Shown: positions 1 to 6,692 of the stretch, piece by piece | How the letters are laid out: each line of letters opens with the position of its first letter | How positions within the stretch are numbered: position 1 is the stretch's first letter | Assembly (NCBI GenBank): GCA_028718605.1 | Contig: JAQULM010000001.1 | Location: 25,320 to 89,319 of the forward strand | DNA from: Patescibacteria group bacterium | GTDB taxonomy: Bacteria > Patescibacteria > ABY1 > UBA10025 > JAHIVO01 | Reading direction: 5' to 3' | DNA: 64,000 nt | The notes under the pieces: generated by a model | Told to the model about the DNA's origin: nothing | Databases searched by the model: none | What the model saw: only the letters and a program-made list of their open reading frames with translations | Translations under genes and position numbers: made by a program

Positions 1-193
1 TATTTGCTGATGATGTTGGTGTTCCATCGACGATTCTTGCGGCATCAAACTGGCTCCATCCATTAGACACAAGTTCATCGACAATTGCTTGGTCGCTAAC
101 GCCTTGCGACCTGCGTTGTTGCGTAAAAACACTACCGTTTTGGATACGTGTGCTATTTTCAGGCTGAATACGAGGTTTTTTTGCATTCTTCAT
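1..193 (-). CDS. Hypothetical protein, N-terminal part (cut by window edge)
   Basis: An open frame runs from an ATG at 193 to the window edge, giving 64 residues. It begins with a basic, polar stretch (MKNAKKPRIQPEN) and continues with a segment of the type SDQAIVDELVSNGWSQ. This resembles the short GW-containing helical tails that I associate with small CPR membrane proteins, in which membrane helices usually follow. The membrane part would lie outside the window. A good promoter (TTGATA, 17 nt, TACAAT at 232-260) lies just upstream, which supports a real gene. No ribosome binding site is obvious. The function is unknown. Confidence 0.55.
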   Translation of the reverse strand, partial: MKNAKKPRIQPENSTRIQNGSVFTQQRRSQGVSDQAIVDELVSNGWSQFDAARIVDGTPTSSAN

Positions 194-231
194 AATCAGC
201 AATTCGTATAGTGAATGATAAAAACAGTATT

Positions 232-260
232 ATTGTACATCTTTTCTCGCGTTGTATCAA
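232..260 (-). promoter_or_regulatory. Sigma-70-type promoter for the edge gene
   Basis: Read on the minus strand, a -35 box TTGATA (255-260) is separated by 17 nt from a -10 box TACAAT (232-237). The predicted transcript would begin near 225, about 32 nt before the ATG at 193. Confidence 0.5.
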
Positions 261-569
261 TAAATCGAGCCAATTTTTATCAAAACGAAATACTTGTTCT
301 AACTGTATGAGCAAGTAATCATCAGTGCCTGTTTTTACTAACTACCTTATTAAAAACGGCGAAGAGTGTAATTGACCATAGAATAATAATGATACAAGTA
401 TTTGTAGTTCTCTATGATATTTTATTGGCAACTTTTTATTAAATACTTTATTTACTTGCGATGTTACCTTGTTTAAATAAGTTATTTTGAGTAAAAAAAA
501 CAGTTTTATGAGTAAACATAATATGTCTTAGAGCAGCACATTTAACAAAATTGTTTTGCACAATAATAA
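261..569. other. AT-rich intergenic stretch
   Basis: About 300 bases with no supported gene on either strand. It is AT-rich with runs of A and T. I could not pair a convincing -35 with a -10 on the plus strand, and I see no RNA gene. Confidence 0.5.
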
Positions 570-597
570 ATGAAGAGGGTGGCACGGCCCTCTCCAT
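570..597 (+). promoter_or_regulatory. Stem-loop upstream of a strong ribosome binding site
   Basis: ATG-A-AGAGGG pairs with CCCTCT-C-CAT around an 8-nt loop (TGGCACGG), giving nine base pairs and one A-C mismatch. The 5' side reads AGGGTGGCAC, which matches the first ten positions of the T-box sequence AGGGTGGnACCGCG, but the rest differs. No stem I or specifier loop is evident upstream. No T run follows the stem. Instead an AGGAGG lies 25 nt downstream. It may be a translational regulator or a chance hairpin. Confidence 0.4.
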
Positions 598-633
598 AGA
601 TTGATCTGAAGGCATTTTTCCTAGGAGGAATTA

Positions 634-696
634 ATGCTTTCAATTGCTCCAGCGTGGGACTTCCAAATACCCATTGATGCCTCACTTTCCATGTAA
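634..696 (+). CDS. Possible 20-residue small ORF / leader peptide
   Basis: ATG at 634 follows a full AGGAGG (623-628) at 5-nt spacing, one of the best ribosome binding sites in the window. It opens a 20-codon frame (starts MLSIAPAWDF, ends TAA at 694-696). It lies downstream of the stem-loop at 570-597 and runs convergently into the end of the minus-strand membrane gene. No larger plus-strand gene follows, so a classical leader role is not explained. Coding is uncertain because of the short length. Confidence 0.28.
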   Translation: MLSIAPAWDFQIPIDASLSM

Positions 697-1155
697 GACT
701 GTTGCATGTTTCTTACTCCCGTGACCCTGAGCTATCCCCCGAGACCGATAAGCCTCATGAAAAAGCTTGGATACAGCAGTAACGACGAACGGAACGGAGA
801 CAAAGACGCACGTTTCTAGCATTTTAACTGGCACATCGAAGTCGTTTGGCTGCAGAAACTCGGTTATGAGCATCAACAACCACGTCGACCACCAGATGAA
901 GAAATATACCTCTCCTCTCCGTTTTTTCTGTTCATGATCGAGCCATCTCTTAGCTTCCTTCTGAAGCACATAGAGCACCAGAAATACCATATATCCGAAT
1001 GGCATTTCCGCTGGCACTTTGAATGACTCTATTTTCATGAACTCAATCCAACACATAGTGTATTGGCAAAGAGTCCAAATGACTAAGCAGTAGAACAGAA
1101 TATCTGCTTTAGTCAACCACTTTAATAAAACAGAGGTGGTTTTGGCATATATCAT
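682..1155 (-). CDS. Uncharacterised membrane protein, about four TM helices
   Basis: A 157-residue protein starting at ATG 1155. This start has AAGGGAG four bases upstream and is preferred over the in-frame ATG at 1251, because the extra N-terminus is Cys-rich and unlike a protein. Four hydrophobic segments are visible: about residues 16-36 (after WLTKADILFY), 50-65, 83-100 and 113-132. A charged QKEAKRWLDHEQKKRRGE loop lies in the middle. The pattern of KEAKRW, then a basic R-G turn, then an aromatic helix recalls an uncharacterised membrane family I have seen in CPR genomes. It is probably a membrane protein of unknown role. A strong promoter lies at 1306-1333, and a 33-codon ORF ends at its start by TGATG overlap. 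Confidence 0.65.
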   Translation of the reverse strand: MIYAKTTSVLLKWLTKADILFYCLVIWTLCQYTMCWIEFMKIESFKVPAEMPFGYMVFLVLYVLQKEAKRWLDHEQKKRRGEVYFFIWWSTWLLMLITEFLQPNDFDVPVKMLETCVFVSVPFVVTAVSKLFHEAYRSRGIAQGHGSKKHATVLHGK

Positions 1156-1256
1156 CACGCTCCCTTCATAGCGATACGGTTGTGTGCCAATTGCTGCGAA
1201 ACACGCTGGAGCGTAGCTGTTACTTGAAAATACCAAGCAACAGCGTACCATTTCAT
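1155..1256 (-). CDS. Possible 33-residue upstream ORF, coupled by TGATG
   Basis: An ATG at 1256 opens a 33-codon frame (begins MKWYAVAWYF, ends AMKGA). Its TGA overlaps the ATG of the membrane protein gene as TGATG. It lies inside the roughly 145-nt leader expected from the promoter at 1306-1333. A weak AGGG precedes it by about 8 nt. The overlap would allow translational coupling. The peptide has no recognisable domain, and a chance ORF remains possible. Confidence 0.25.
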   Translation of the reverse strand: MKWYAVAWYFQVTATLQRVSQQLAHNRIAMKGA

Positions 1257-1305
1257 ATGGCTACCCTGTCAAGGATTCAATGTCTGTATTTGATTGTACA
1301 TATTC

Positions 1306-1333
1306 ATCATATATTGTATTACGATTTTGTCAA
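1306..1333 (-). promoter_or_regulatory. Promoter for the membrane protein gene
   Basis: On the minus strand there is a perfect TTGACA (1328-1333), a 16-nt spacer and TATGAT (1306-1311). It lies directly after the putative terminator of the secA-pgeF transcript and points to the gene at 682-1155. Confidence 0.5.
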
Positions 1334-1336
1334 TAT

Positions 1337-1360
1337 AAAAAACTCTCCACACCCTGTGGA
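1337..1360 (-). terminator. Possible intrinsic terminator after pgeF
   Basis: Minus strand: TCCACA-GGG-TGTGGA hairpin (1346-1360), then GAG and a run of six T (1337-1342). The 6-bp stem is short, so termination may be weak. It lies about 46 nt after the pgeF stop. Confidence 0.4.
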
Positions 1361-1405
1361 TATATCCGATATTACGCTTGGATTAGCAAAAAACAATTCT
1401 GGCGA

Positions 1406-2125
1406 TTAATTCATATATCCTATGTATGCGAGCATCGTACGCAGATTGCGATTATTATCCCGCCGGAATGAAAAACAGGAAGGTGTGCAATATGTGCATA
1501 TTTTAGAGTCCTCAATATTATTTTGTGGTATGCCTGCATCTATAAATTGATCCTTTATGGCAGCACTCAAATCAATATGCCATTGGGACGCAGAGGAATC
1601 AATGATATAAGGCGTATTCTTAAATGGCTTCGCATCTCGTGGAGTCATGCAAAAATGGCAGGCGTGGATTCCCGGACCAAGTCCGACAAGGTACGACGAG
1701 ATGTCAGCATGCGTGGATTTTAACGATTCAATTGCTTTTTTTACAATACCTTTTGCGATCCCCCTCCAGCCTGCATGAATAATTCCGACTGAATAAACCG
1801 CTGGGTTAAATATATAGACAGGAAAGCAATCAGCAACGGTAATCGATAGATAGACATCGCTGAGCGTTGTTAACAGTCCATCACACTTAATGGTTGGTTG
1901 TCGCTCATATTTATTTTTTATGATTGCTACTGTTGTGCCATGCGAAAGATTTGCGTACACCACGGATATGGGACTGATTTTTTGCTTGTTAAAAAAAGTA
2001 GTGCGATTTGGTATATCGTAGGAACTGCTTTCCGAAATACTGACCATTGACCCGTCTTCAACTGTCGAGATGCCGTACCGGAGTTTGGGATACTGTTTGA
2101 AAATCTTGAAATGCAGTGAATCCAT
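1406..2125 (-). CDS. pgeF: YfiH/PgeF-family protein (laccase-domain; purine nucleoside phosphorylase)
   Basis: A 239-residue member of the YfiH/DUF152 family. The family's hallmark segments are present: YGIST near the N-terminus, TVADCFPV, IIHAGWRG, GLGPGIHACHF and the C-terminal CT-x5-FSFRRD. The HAGWRG His and the Cys and His of the later motifs form the zinc site. Members were first called polyphenol oxidases. Some have been shown to phosphorolyse or deaminate purine nucleosides, and the E. coli protein has been linked to removal of mis-incorporated serine in peptidoglycan precursors. I chose the ATG at 2125, six bases past the secA stop. An in-frame GTG at 2152 would add nine residues and overlap secA. 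It is probably co-transcribed with secA. Confidence 0.88.
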   Translation of the reverse strand: MDSLHFKIFKQYPKLRYGISTVEDGSMVSISESSSYDIPNRTTFFNKQKISPISVVYANLSHGTTVAIIKNKYERQPTIKCDGLLTTLSDVYLSITVADCFPVYIFNPAVYSVGIIHAGWRGIAKGIVKKAIESLKSTHADISSYLVGLGPGIHACHFCMTPRDAKPFKNTPYIIDSSASQWHIDLSAAIKDQFIDAGIPQNNIEDSKICTYCTPSCFSFRRDNNRNLRTMLAYIGYMN

Positions 2126-2130
2126 TGTTG

Positions 2131-4908
2131 CTACAATTTTGTTCCATGGCACTTCTTAAACTTTTTCCCGGAACCGCAGGGACAAGGATCATTGCGCCCA
2201 ACTTTTTTGCCTGCCTGCGTAACAATATTTCCAGCTGCAGTCTGTTTTGTGCCATTTATAGTTGGCGTTGAAAATTTTTGGATTGACGATGATCGCCCTC
2301 CCACTGATGTATGTTGGTAGCCTGACGGCTCTGGATCATCCGAAGTTTTCGCTGGAGCACTTAACTGAATTGGCGCAGAAAGTATCGGATTATCATCTAC
2401 TTTTTTCTGAATCGCGACTTTAAAGATTGTATAGACAATATTTTTTTGAATATTATTCATCAATTCGTTAAACAAACGAAATGCTTCCTTTTTGTATTCA
2501 ATCAATGGATCTTGCTGTCCATATCCGCGCAAGCCGATACCGGTGCGGAGATGGTCCATCAAATCCAAGTGCTCGATCCATAGTGTATCAATTGCCCGCA
2601 AATACACAGCCTTTTCGATGGTTCGACACATGTCAGGCGAGCCGATCGCGTTTTCAAGCGAATCATACTGCAGTTGCGCGAGTGAAGCTAAATACTTGAT
2701 TATCGTTGTACGCGCTTCAGCGTCTTGCTTTTTATCATGTGCGGTCTCTCTGATTTCTTCAAGTTTGATCCTATTTTTCAGATCAATAGGAAAAATGGTA
2801 TCGACAATTTCGTAAATTTCGTCAAGATTCCATGCATGCTCGTCTTCGCTTGAAGTATGGAAGGAAACGATTTGATCGATTTCATGCTCAATAAGCTCCA
2901 TAATTTTTTTTCGAAGCGGGATTGGTGATTTTTCTTGATCGTTTTCTTTTTCGTCAAAAACGCCTAAAATTTCTTTTCGCTTCGAATAGATAACTTCGCG
3001 ATGCTTATTTATCACGTCATCGTACTCAACCAAATGTTTCCGAATATCGAAATTGTGGCCTTCAACTTTTTTTTGCGCTGACTCAATTGATTTACTGATG
3101 ATGGCATGTTCTATCGGCATGTCATCGGGAACTCCAAGCCGATCCATCATGCTTTTGATTTTATCGGATCCAAAAATGCGCATAAGATCATCTTCTGTGG
3201 AAACAAAGAACTGCGAAGATCCTGGATCCCCTTGTCGGCCCGCACGCCCTCGCAACTGATTATCAATTCTTCTCGATTCATGCCGTTCCGTACCAATAAC
3301 ATGTAGTCCACCGAGTTTTACTACTACATCGCGGTCTTCTTTAGTTCCGTCTACGCCACCAAGTACAATATCAACACCGCGGCCTGCCATATTAGTCGCG
3401 ACGGTAACCGCTCCCGGTGAACCTGCATCAGCTAGAATATCAGCTTCCCGTTCGTGGTTCTTGGCATTTAACATAGCATGGCGTATGCCTTCACGTTCAA
3501 GCAATTGGCCGAGTAATTCATTTTTTTCAATCGATACGGTGCCGATTAAGATTGGCTGGCCTAGTTCATGGCGGGTCTTTATTTCGCGGACGATCGCATT
3601 ATATTTTCCTGAAGCCGTTTTATAAATTGAGTCGTTCTTATCATCACGAACCATCGGCTTATTCGTTGGTATAATGACTACTTCCAGATTGTATATTTTA
3701 TGCAGTTCTTCCGCTTCTGTGGCCGCGGTGCCAGTCATGCCAGAAAGCTTTTTGTATAATCTGAAGTAATTTTGAAATGTTATGGTTGCAAGGGTCCTGC
3801 TCTCTTTCTTAATATCGACTTTTTCTTTTGCTTCAATTGCTTGGTGCAAGCCTTCTGAATACCTGCGCCCAAACATGAGACGGCCGGTAAATTCATCGAC
3901 GATGATAACCTCGCCTTCTTTTACTACATAGTCACGATCTTTTTTAAACAGAGCCTTCGCGCGAAGTGCCTGTTCAATATGGTGTACGGTCTCGATGCCT
4001 TCTGCCTCGTAGATATTCTTTATTCCCAGCATTTTTTCCATTTTTGATACGCCAACCTCAGTAAGTGTCGATGCGCGCATCTTTTCATCGATATTAAAAT
4101 CTGTTCCTTCTTGCAATCGTTCCACCAGTTCCGCAAATTGGTAATACTTATCAGTGGATTCTTCGGCAGGCGCTGAAATGATAAGTGGCGTTCGCGCTTC
4201 ATCAATTAATATGCTATCGACTTCGTCGACAATTGCATAATGGAGATTGCGCTGAACCATGTAGTCACGCGACGGAACCATATTATCGCGAAGATAATCA
4301 AACCCGAATTCATTATTTGTGCCATACGTTACATCTGCAGCATATGCATCCTTACGGGCGATCGGCCGTAAGTGTTTCAGGCGTTCATCATGAAGCTGAT
4401 TGTCAAGATATGCCGGATCAAAAATAAACCCCTGCTCATGGGTTATACAGCTAACGCTGAGCCCAATCATTTCAAGTGCGATGCCATACCATCCTGCATC
4501 TCGGCGAGCAAGGTAATCATTGACGGTAACAACATGGACTCCTTTTCCCTCAAGTGCGTTAAGATATGCCGCCATAGCTGCTGATAGTGTTTTGCCCTCG
4601 CCTGTTTTTTGCTCCGCAATCTTGCCTTCGTGCAAAGTCATCGCAGCCATTAATTGTACGTCAAACGCGCGCTGCTTAACGGTTCGCCTAATAGCTTCTC
4701 GCACCACAGCGAGTGCTTCCGGTAGAATTGCGTCAAGGGTTGCGCCATCGCGTAATTGCACTCGAAATGCTGTAGTTTTTCCTTTCAGCTGCGCATCTGT
4801 TAAAGCTGATACTGCTGGCTCCAGCGAATTTATTTTATCTACGAGCGGCTGAAATTTCTCGATAACGCGTTTGTTTGGGTCTCCAAATAGTTTGCTGAAT
4901 AGTGACAT
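2131..4908 (-). CDS. secA: Protein translocase ATPase SecA
   Basis: A 925-residue SecA, close to the usual 840-900 residues. It is the ATP-driven motor that pushes preproteins through SecYEG at the inner face of the membrane. The N-terminus MSLFSKLFGD is typical. Walker A is GEGKT near 103-107. The helicase-like DEVD lies near 228-231, followed by SILIDEARTPLIIS. The second nucleotide-binding domain contains TNMAGRGVDI and the QLRGRAGRQGDPG motif. The C-terminus keeps the zinc-binding tail CPCG-x8-CH (C909, C911, C920, H921), which contacts SecB or ribosomes in other bacteria. It is transcribed from its own promoter (4947-4975) and followed by pgeF. Confidence 0.98.
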   Translation of the reverse strand: MSLFSKLFGDPNKRVIEKFQPLVDKINSLEPAVSALTDAQLKGKTTAFRVQLRDGATLDAILPEALAVVREAIRRTVKQRAFDVQLMAAMTLHEGKIAEQKTGEGKTLSAAMAAYLNALEGKGVHVVTVNDYLARRDAGWYGIALEMIGLSVSCITHEQGFIFDPAYLDNQLHDERLKHLRPIARKDAYAADVTYGTNNEFGFDYLRDNMVPSRDYMVQRNLHYAIVDEVDSILIDEARTPLIISAPAEESTDKYYQFAELVERLQEGTDFNIDEKMRASTLTEVGVSKMEKMLGIKNIYEAEGIETVHHIEQALRAKALFKKDRDYVVKEGEVIIVDEFTGRLMFGRRYSEGLHQAIEAKEKVDIKKESRTLATITFQNYFRLYKKLSGMTGTAATEAEELHKIYNLEVVIIPTNKPMVRDDKNDSIYKTASGKYNAIVREIKTRHELGQPILIGTVSIEKNELLGQLLEREGIRHAMLNAKNHEREADILADAGSPGAVTVATNMAGRGVDIVLGGVDGTKEDRDVVVKLGGLHVIGTERHESRRIDNQLRGRAGRQGDPGSSQFFVSTEDDLMRIFGSDKIKSMMDRLGVPDDMPIEHAIISKSIESAQKKVEGHNFDIRKHLVEYDDVINKHREVIYSKRKEILGVFDEKENDQEKSPIPLRKKIMELIEHEIDQIVSFHTSSEDEHAWNLDEIYEIVDTIFPIDLKNRIKLEEIRETAHDKKQDAEARTTIIKYLASLAQLQYDSLENAIGSPDMCRTIEKAVYLRAIDTLWIEHLDLMDHLRTGIGLRGYGQQDPLIEYKKEAFRLFNELMNNIQKNIVYTIFKVAIQKKVDDNPILSAPIQLSAPAKTSDDPEPSGYQHTSVGGRSSSIQKFSTPTINGTKQTAAGNIVTQAGKKVGRNDPCPCGSGKKFKKCHGTKL

Positions 4909-4946
4909 ATAGTGCTTCTTGGCTTGCCTTTATAAATAGTGCATGA

Positions 4947-4975
4947 ATTGTACATGATATCATGTAAACATTCAA
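4947..4975 (-). promoter_or_regulatory. secA promoter with a 16-bp palindrome
   Basis: Minus strand: TTGAAT (4970-4975), 17-nt spacer, TACAAT (4947-4952). A perfect 16-bp palindrome TACATGATATCATGTA (4951-4966) fills most of the spacer and overlaps two bases of the -10 element. This is where a repressor operator would be expected. Regulation is an inference. The transcript would start about 30 nt before the secA ATG. Confidence 0.5.
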
Positions 4976-5012
4976 AGCACAATCAAGTTGGCGCAAGAGG
5001 ATTTATTTTTTT

Positions 5013-5906
5013 TTAAAAGCCAATATAAACGATTTCCTCTTGAAGTTGAATACCGCTCGTATCACGCACCTGCTGTTTAATATAGCTAATGAGCGTTACA
5101 ACATCTTCAGCACGGGCGTTTCCTGCATTGATAATGAAATTTGCATGCTTCTCAGACACTTGAGCACCACCAATCATTTTACCACGCAAACCTGCCTTTT
5201 CTATCAATTCCCACGCCTTTAGGCCATCGGGGTTTTTAAAAACCGAGCCAGCGCATGGATAATTCCCTGGCTGGTGCGCGCGGAGCTTAGCATACTTCGT
5301 ACTTAAATTTTGTATTGCCTCAGGTGCAGCAGGGGCGAGATGAAATGTTCCACCGAGTACGACATGTGTATTTGAGTTTTTAAAAATACTACCCCGATAA
5401 CTAAAATTACATGAAGCTGGGGCAAGTGATTCAATACCATTTTCCTTGGAAAAGAGAATAATCGATTCTACTATTTTTGAAATCCATTCTGTCGGGGTAC
5501 CGACATTACCAACAATAGCACCGCCTATCGTCCCAGGAATGCCGGTTAAAAATTCCATTCCGCTTAAATTTTTTGAAACGCAAAATTGAATGAATTGTTG
5601 CAGCAATACACCGGATTCTACTCTGATGACATTCCCATTCTGATAAATCCCTGAATTCTCTACTTTAATTACAAGTCCCCGAAAACCTCCATCGGAAACA
5701 AGCACATTTGTCCCTTTGCCGAGCAATACATAATCAATGTTCAGCCGAATGGCTTCTTGTATAGCTGCAATAATTTCTTCATTGCTCTTCGCACGAATAA
5801 AATATGCAGCTGGCCCTCCGATTTTAAAATTCGTAAAAGGAGCAAGAACGACGTCCTGTTCTACGCCGAGTAAATGTATTGTCGACGAATCTCCCGCCTG
5901 CTTCAT
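5013..5906 (-). CDS. murB: UDP-N-acetylenolpyruvoylglucosamine reductase MurB
   Basis: A 297-residue FAD enzyme that reduces UDP-GlcNAc-enolpyruvate to UDP-MurNAc with NADPH in the cytoplasm. FAD-binding segments are seen: NFKIGGPA (26-33), LLGKGTNVLVSDGGFRG (61-77) and GIPGTIGGAIVGNVG (122-136). The catalytic proton donor is S221 in CAGSVFKNP, and a conserved Glu lies near the C-terminus (LQEEIVYIG). The YRGS segment (170-173) with a short C-terminal domain fits the type II MurB found in Gram-positive and many other bacteria. It is detached from murC by the oppositely oriented gene at 5995-6642. An extended -10 (TGCTAAAAT, 5916-5924) lies just upstream. Confidence 0.96.
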   Translation of the reverse strand: MKQAGDSSTIHLLGVEQDVVLAPFTNFKIGGPAAYFIRAKSNEEIIAAIQEAIRLNIDYVLLGKGTNVLVSDGGFRGLVIKVENSGIYQNGNVIRVESGVLLQQFIQFCVSKNLSGMEFLTGIPGTIGGAIVGNVGTPTEWISKIVESIILFSKENGIESLAPASCNFSYRGSIFKNSNTHVVLGGTFHLAPAAPEAIQNLSTKYAKLRAHQPGNYPCAGSVFKNPDGLKAWELIEKAGLRGKMIGGAQVSEKHANFIINAGNARAEDVVTLISYIKQQVRDTSGIQLQEEIVYIGF

Positions 5907-5915
5907 ATAATTGAC

Positions 5916-5924
5916 ATTTTAGCA
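5916..5924 (-). promoter_or_regulatory. Possible extended -10 for murB
   Basis: Minus-strand TGC-TAAAAT ends about 10 nt before the murB ATG. There is no good -35 box at 17 nt. If it is used, the transcript would have almost no leader. Confidence 0.28.
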
Positions 5925-5994
5925 TAATTTGGTAGGGTTCGGATAGGAGGCTTGCGTTATAGTAACAAAAGGCCTCTAGAAAAAAGGAGGAAAA

Positions 5995-6642
5995 GTGCTT
6001 TTTCAAATCATATCAGCTGTCTGCTGCTGCGTTCTTGTCTTCGTGATTTGGCGGTTTTATCGAATCCCAATTGATAAGATCGCATCAGCTGCCCGTTCGG
6101 TACCAGTAACACGCTCGTATACAATCGAAATCCGTACACCTTGGTTCTGGCTTTTCTGCAGAAAAAGGTACGTATTCGATATCAAACCCAATGTAGCTAT
6201 TGCTACGACGACGAGCGAGGATCACTTACAGCCCAATAAACCTACTGCCGCATTATCTACAGACACCCGATACTTCCGCCATCGCCTTCCATCGAATTCA
6301 AAGGTGGTAATCGTGATCCCGCTGCCATGGTGGATTGAAATCGGCAAGCATAGGTTTGAACAAATCGAAGATTTTGTAGCTGTTCCTGCCAGCGCGAAGG
6401 GATTTGTCGAATTCCTCTCAGCTGCAGATGGGAAACCCCATGACGCCGGAGAATTCATAGTTGTGAACGAATCATTGTTCACAGTAAGAAGCCAAACGGA
6501 CAATTCAATTGTTACAACGGTGAAAGCTCCCTGCTCAGGATATCTCATCAGCCTACAACTTCACGGAGGGCCAAACAGCAAGCTCGTTGAGCCAGACAGC
6601 ATCGTCTTGATCATCGGCATCGCAAAGCCGGTAAAACATTGA
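5995..6642 (+). CDS. Membrane-anchored protein with two biotinyl/lipoyl-like motifs
   Basis: A 215-residue protein starting at GTG 5995, with AAAAAGGAGG four bases upstream. Residues 1-19 form one hydrophobic helix (signal anchor), followed by a basic RFYRIPIDK. The C-terminal half shows two segments of hammerhead-domain type: VPASAKGFVEFLSAADGKPH (about 131-150) and VKAPCSGYLISLQLHGG (about 181-197), each followed by a short strand such as EFIVV or SIVLIIG. Neither holds the lysine of a true carrier (MKM or DKA), so a post-translational cofactor is unlikely. The fold resembles the barrel-sandwich domains of membrane-fusion proteins. I do not recognise the family. It stands alone, against the direction of the mur genes, and ends in a clear terminator. 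Confidence 0.7.
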   Translation: MLFQIISAVCCCVLVFVIWRFYRIPIDKIASAARSVPVTRSYTIEIRTPWFWLFCRKRYVFDIKPNVAIATTTSEDHLQPNKPTAALSTDTRYFRHRLPSNSKVVIVIPLPWWIEIGKHRFEQIEDFVAVPASAKGFVEFLSAADGKPHDAGEFIVVNESLFTVRSQTDNSIVTTVKAPCSGYLISLQLHGGPNSKLVEPDSIVLIIGIAKPVKH

Positions 6643-6675
6643 AGCCAACGACCGTTCGTTGGCTTCTTGTATTTT
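6641..6675 (+). terminator. Intrinsic terminator
   Basis: GAAGCCAACG (6641-6650) pairs perfectly with CGTTGGCTTC (6657-6666) around a 6-nt loop, followed by TTGTATTTTTATTT. The stem starts inside the stop codon of the gene at 5995. On the minus strand the stem follows murC by 26 nt but lacks a good T tract. Confidence 0.78.
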
Positions 6676-6692
6676 TATTTAACTCTGCGCTA

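Noticed and set aside
1346..1360. Inverted TCCACA/TGTGGA resembling DnaA boxes, hinting at an origin
   Set aside because: Only two imperfect boxes, no dnaA or dnaN nearby, and a T run follows on the minus strand, so a terminator explains it better.
1182..1723. Plus-strand ORFs of 63-75 codons over and beside pgeF
   Set aside because: They have no ribosome binding site and no domain, and the longer ones overlap pgeF, whose motifs are clear.
4185..4852. Plus-strand ORFs of 70-110 codons inside secA
   Set aside because: Shadows of the secA codon pattern, with unlikely composition and no start signals.
5824..6006. A 60-codon minus-strand ORF upstream of and overlapping murB
   Set aside because: It runs across the murB start in another frame and across the ribosome binding site of the plus-strand gene, with no protein-like pattern.
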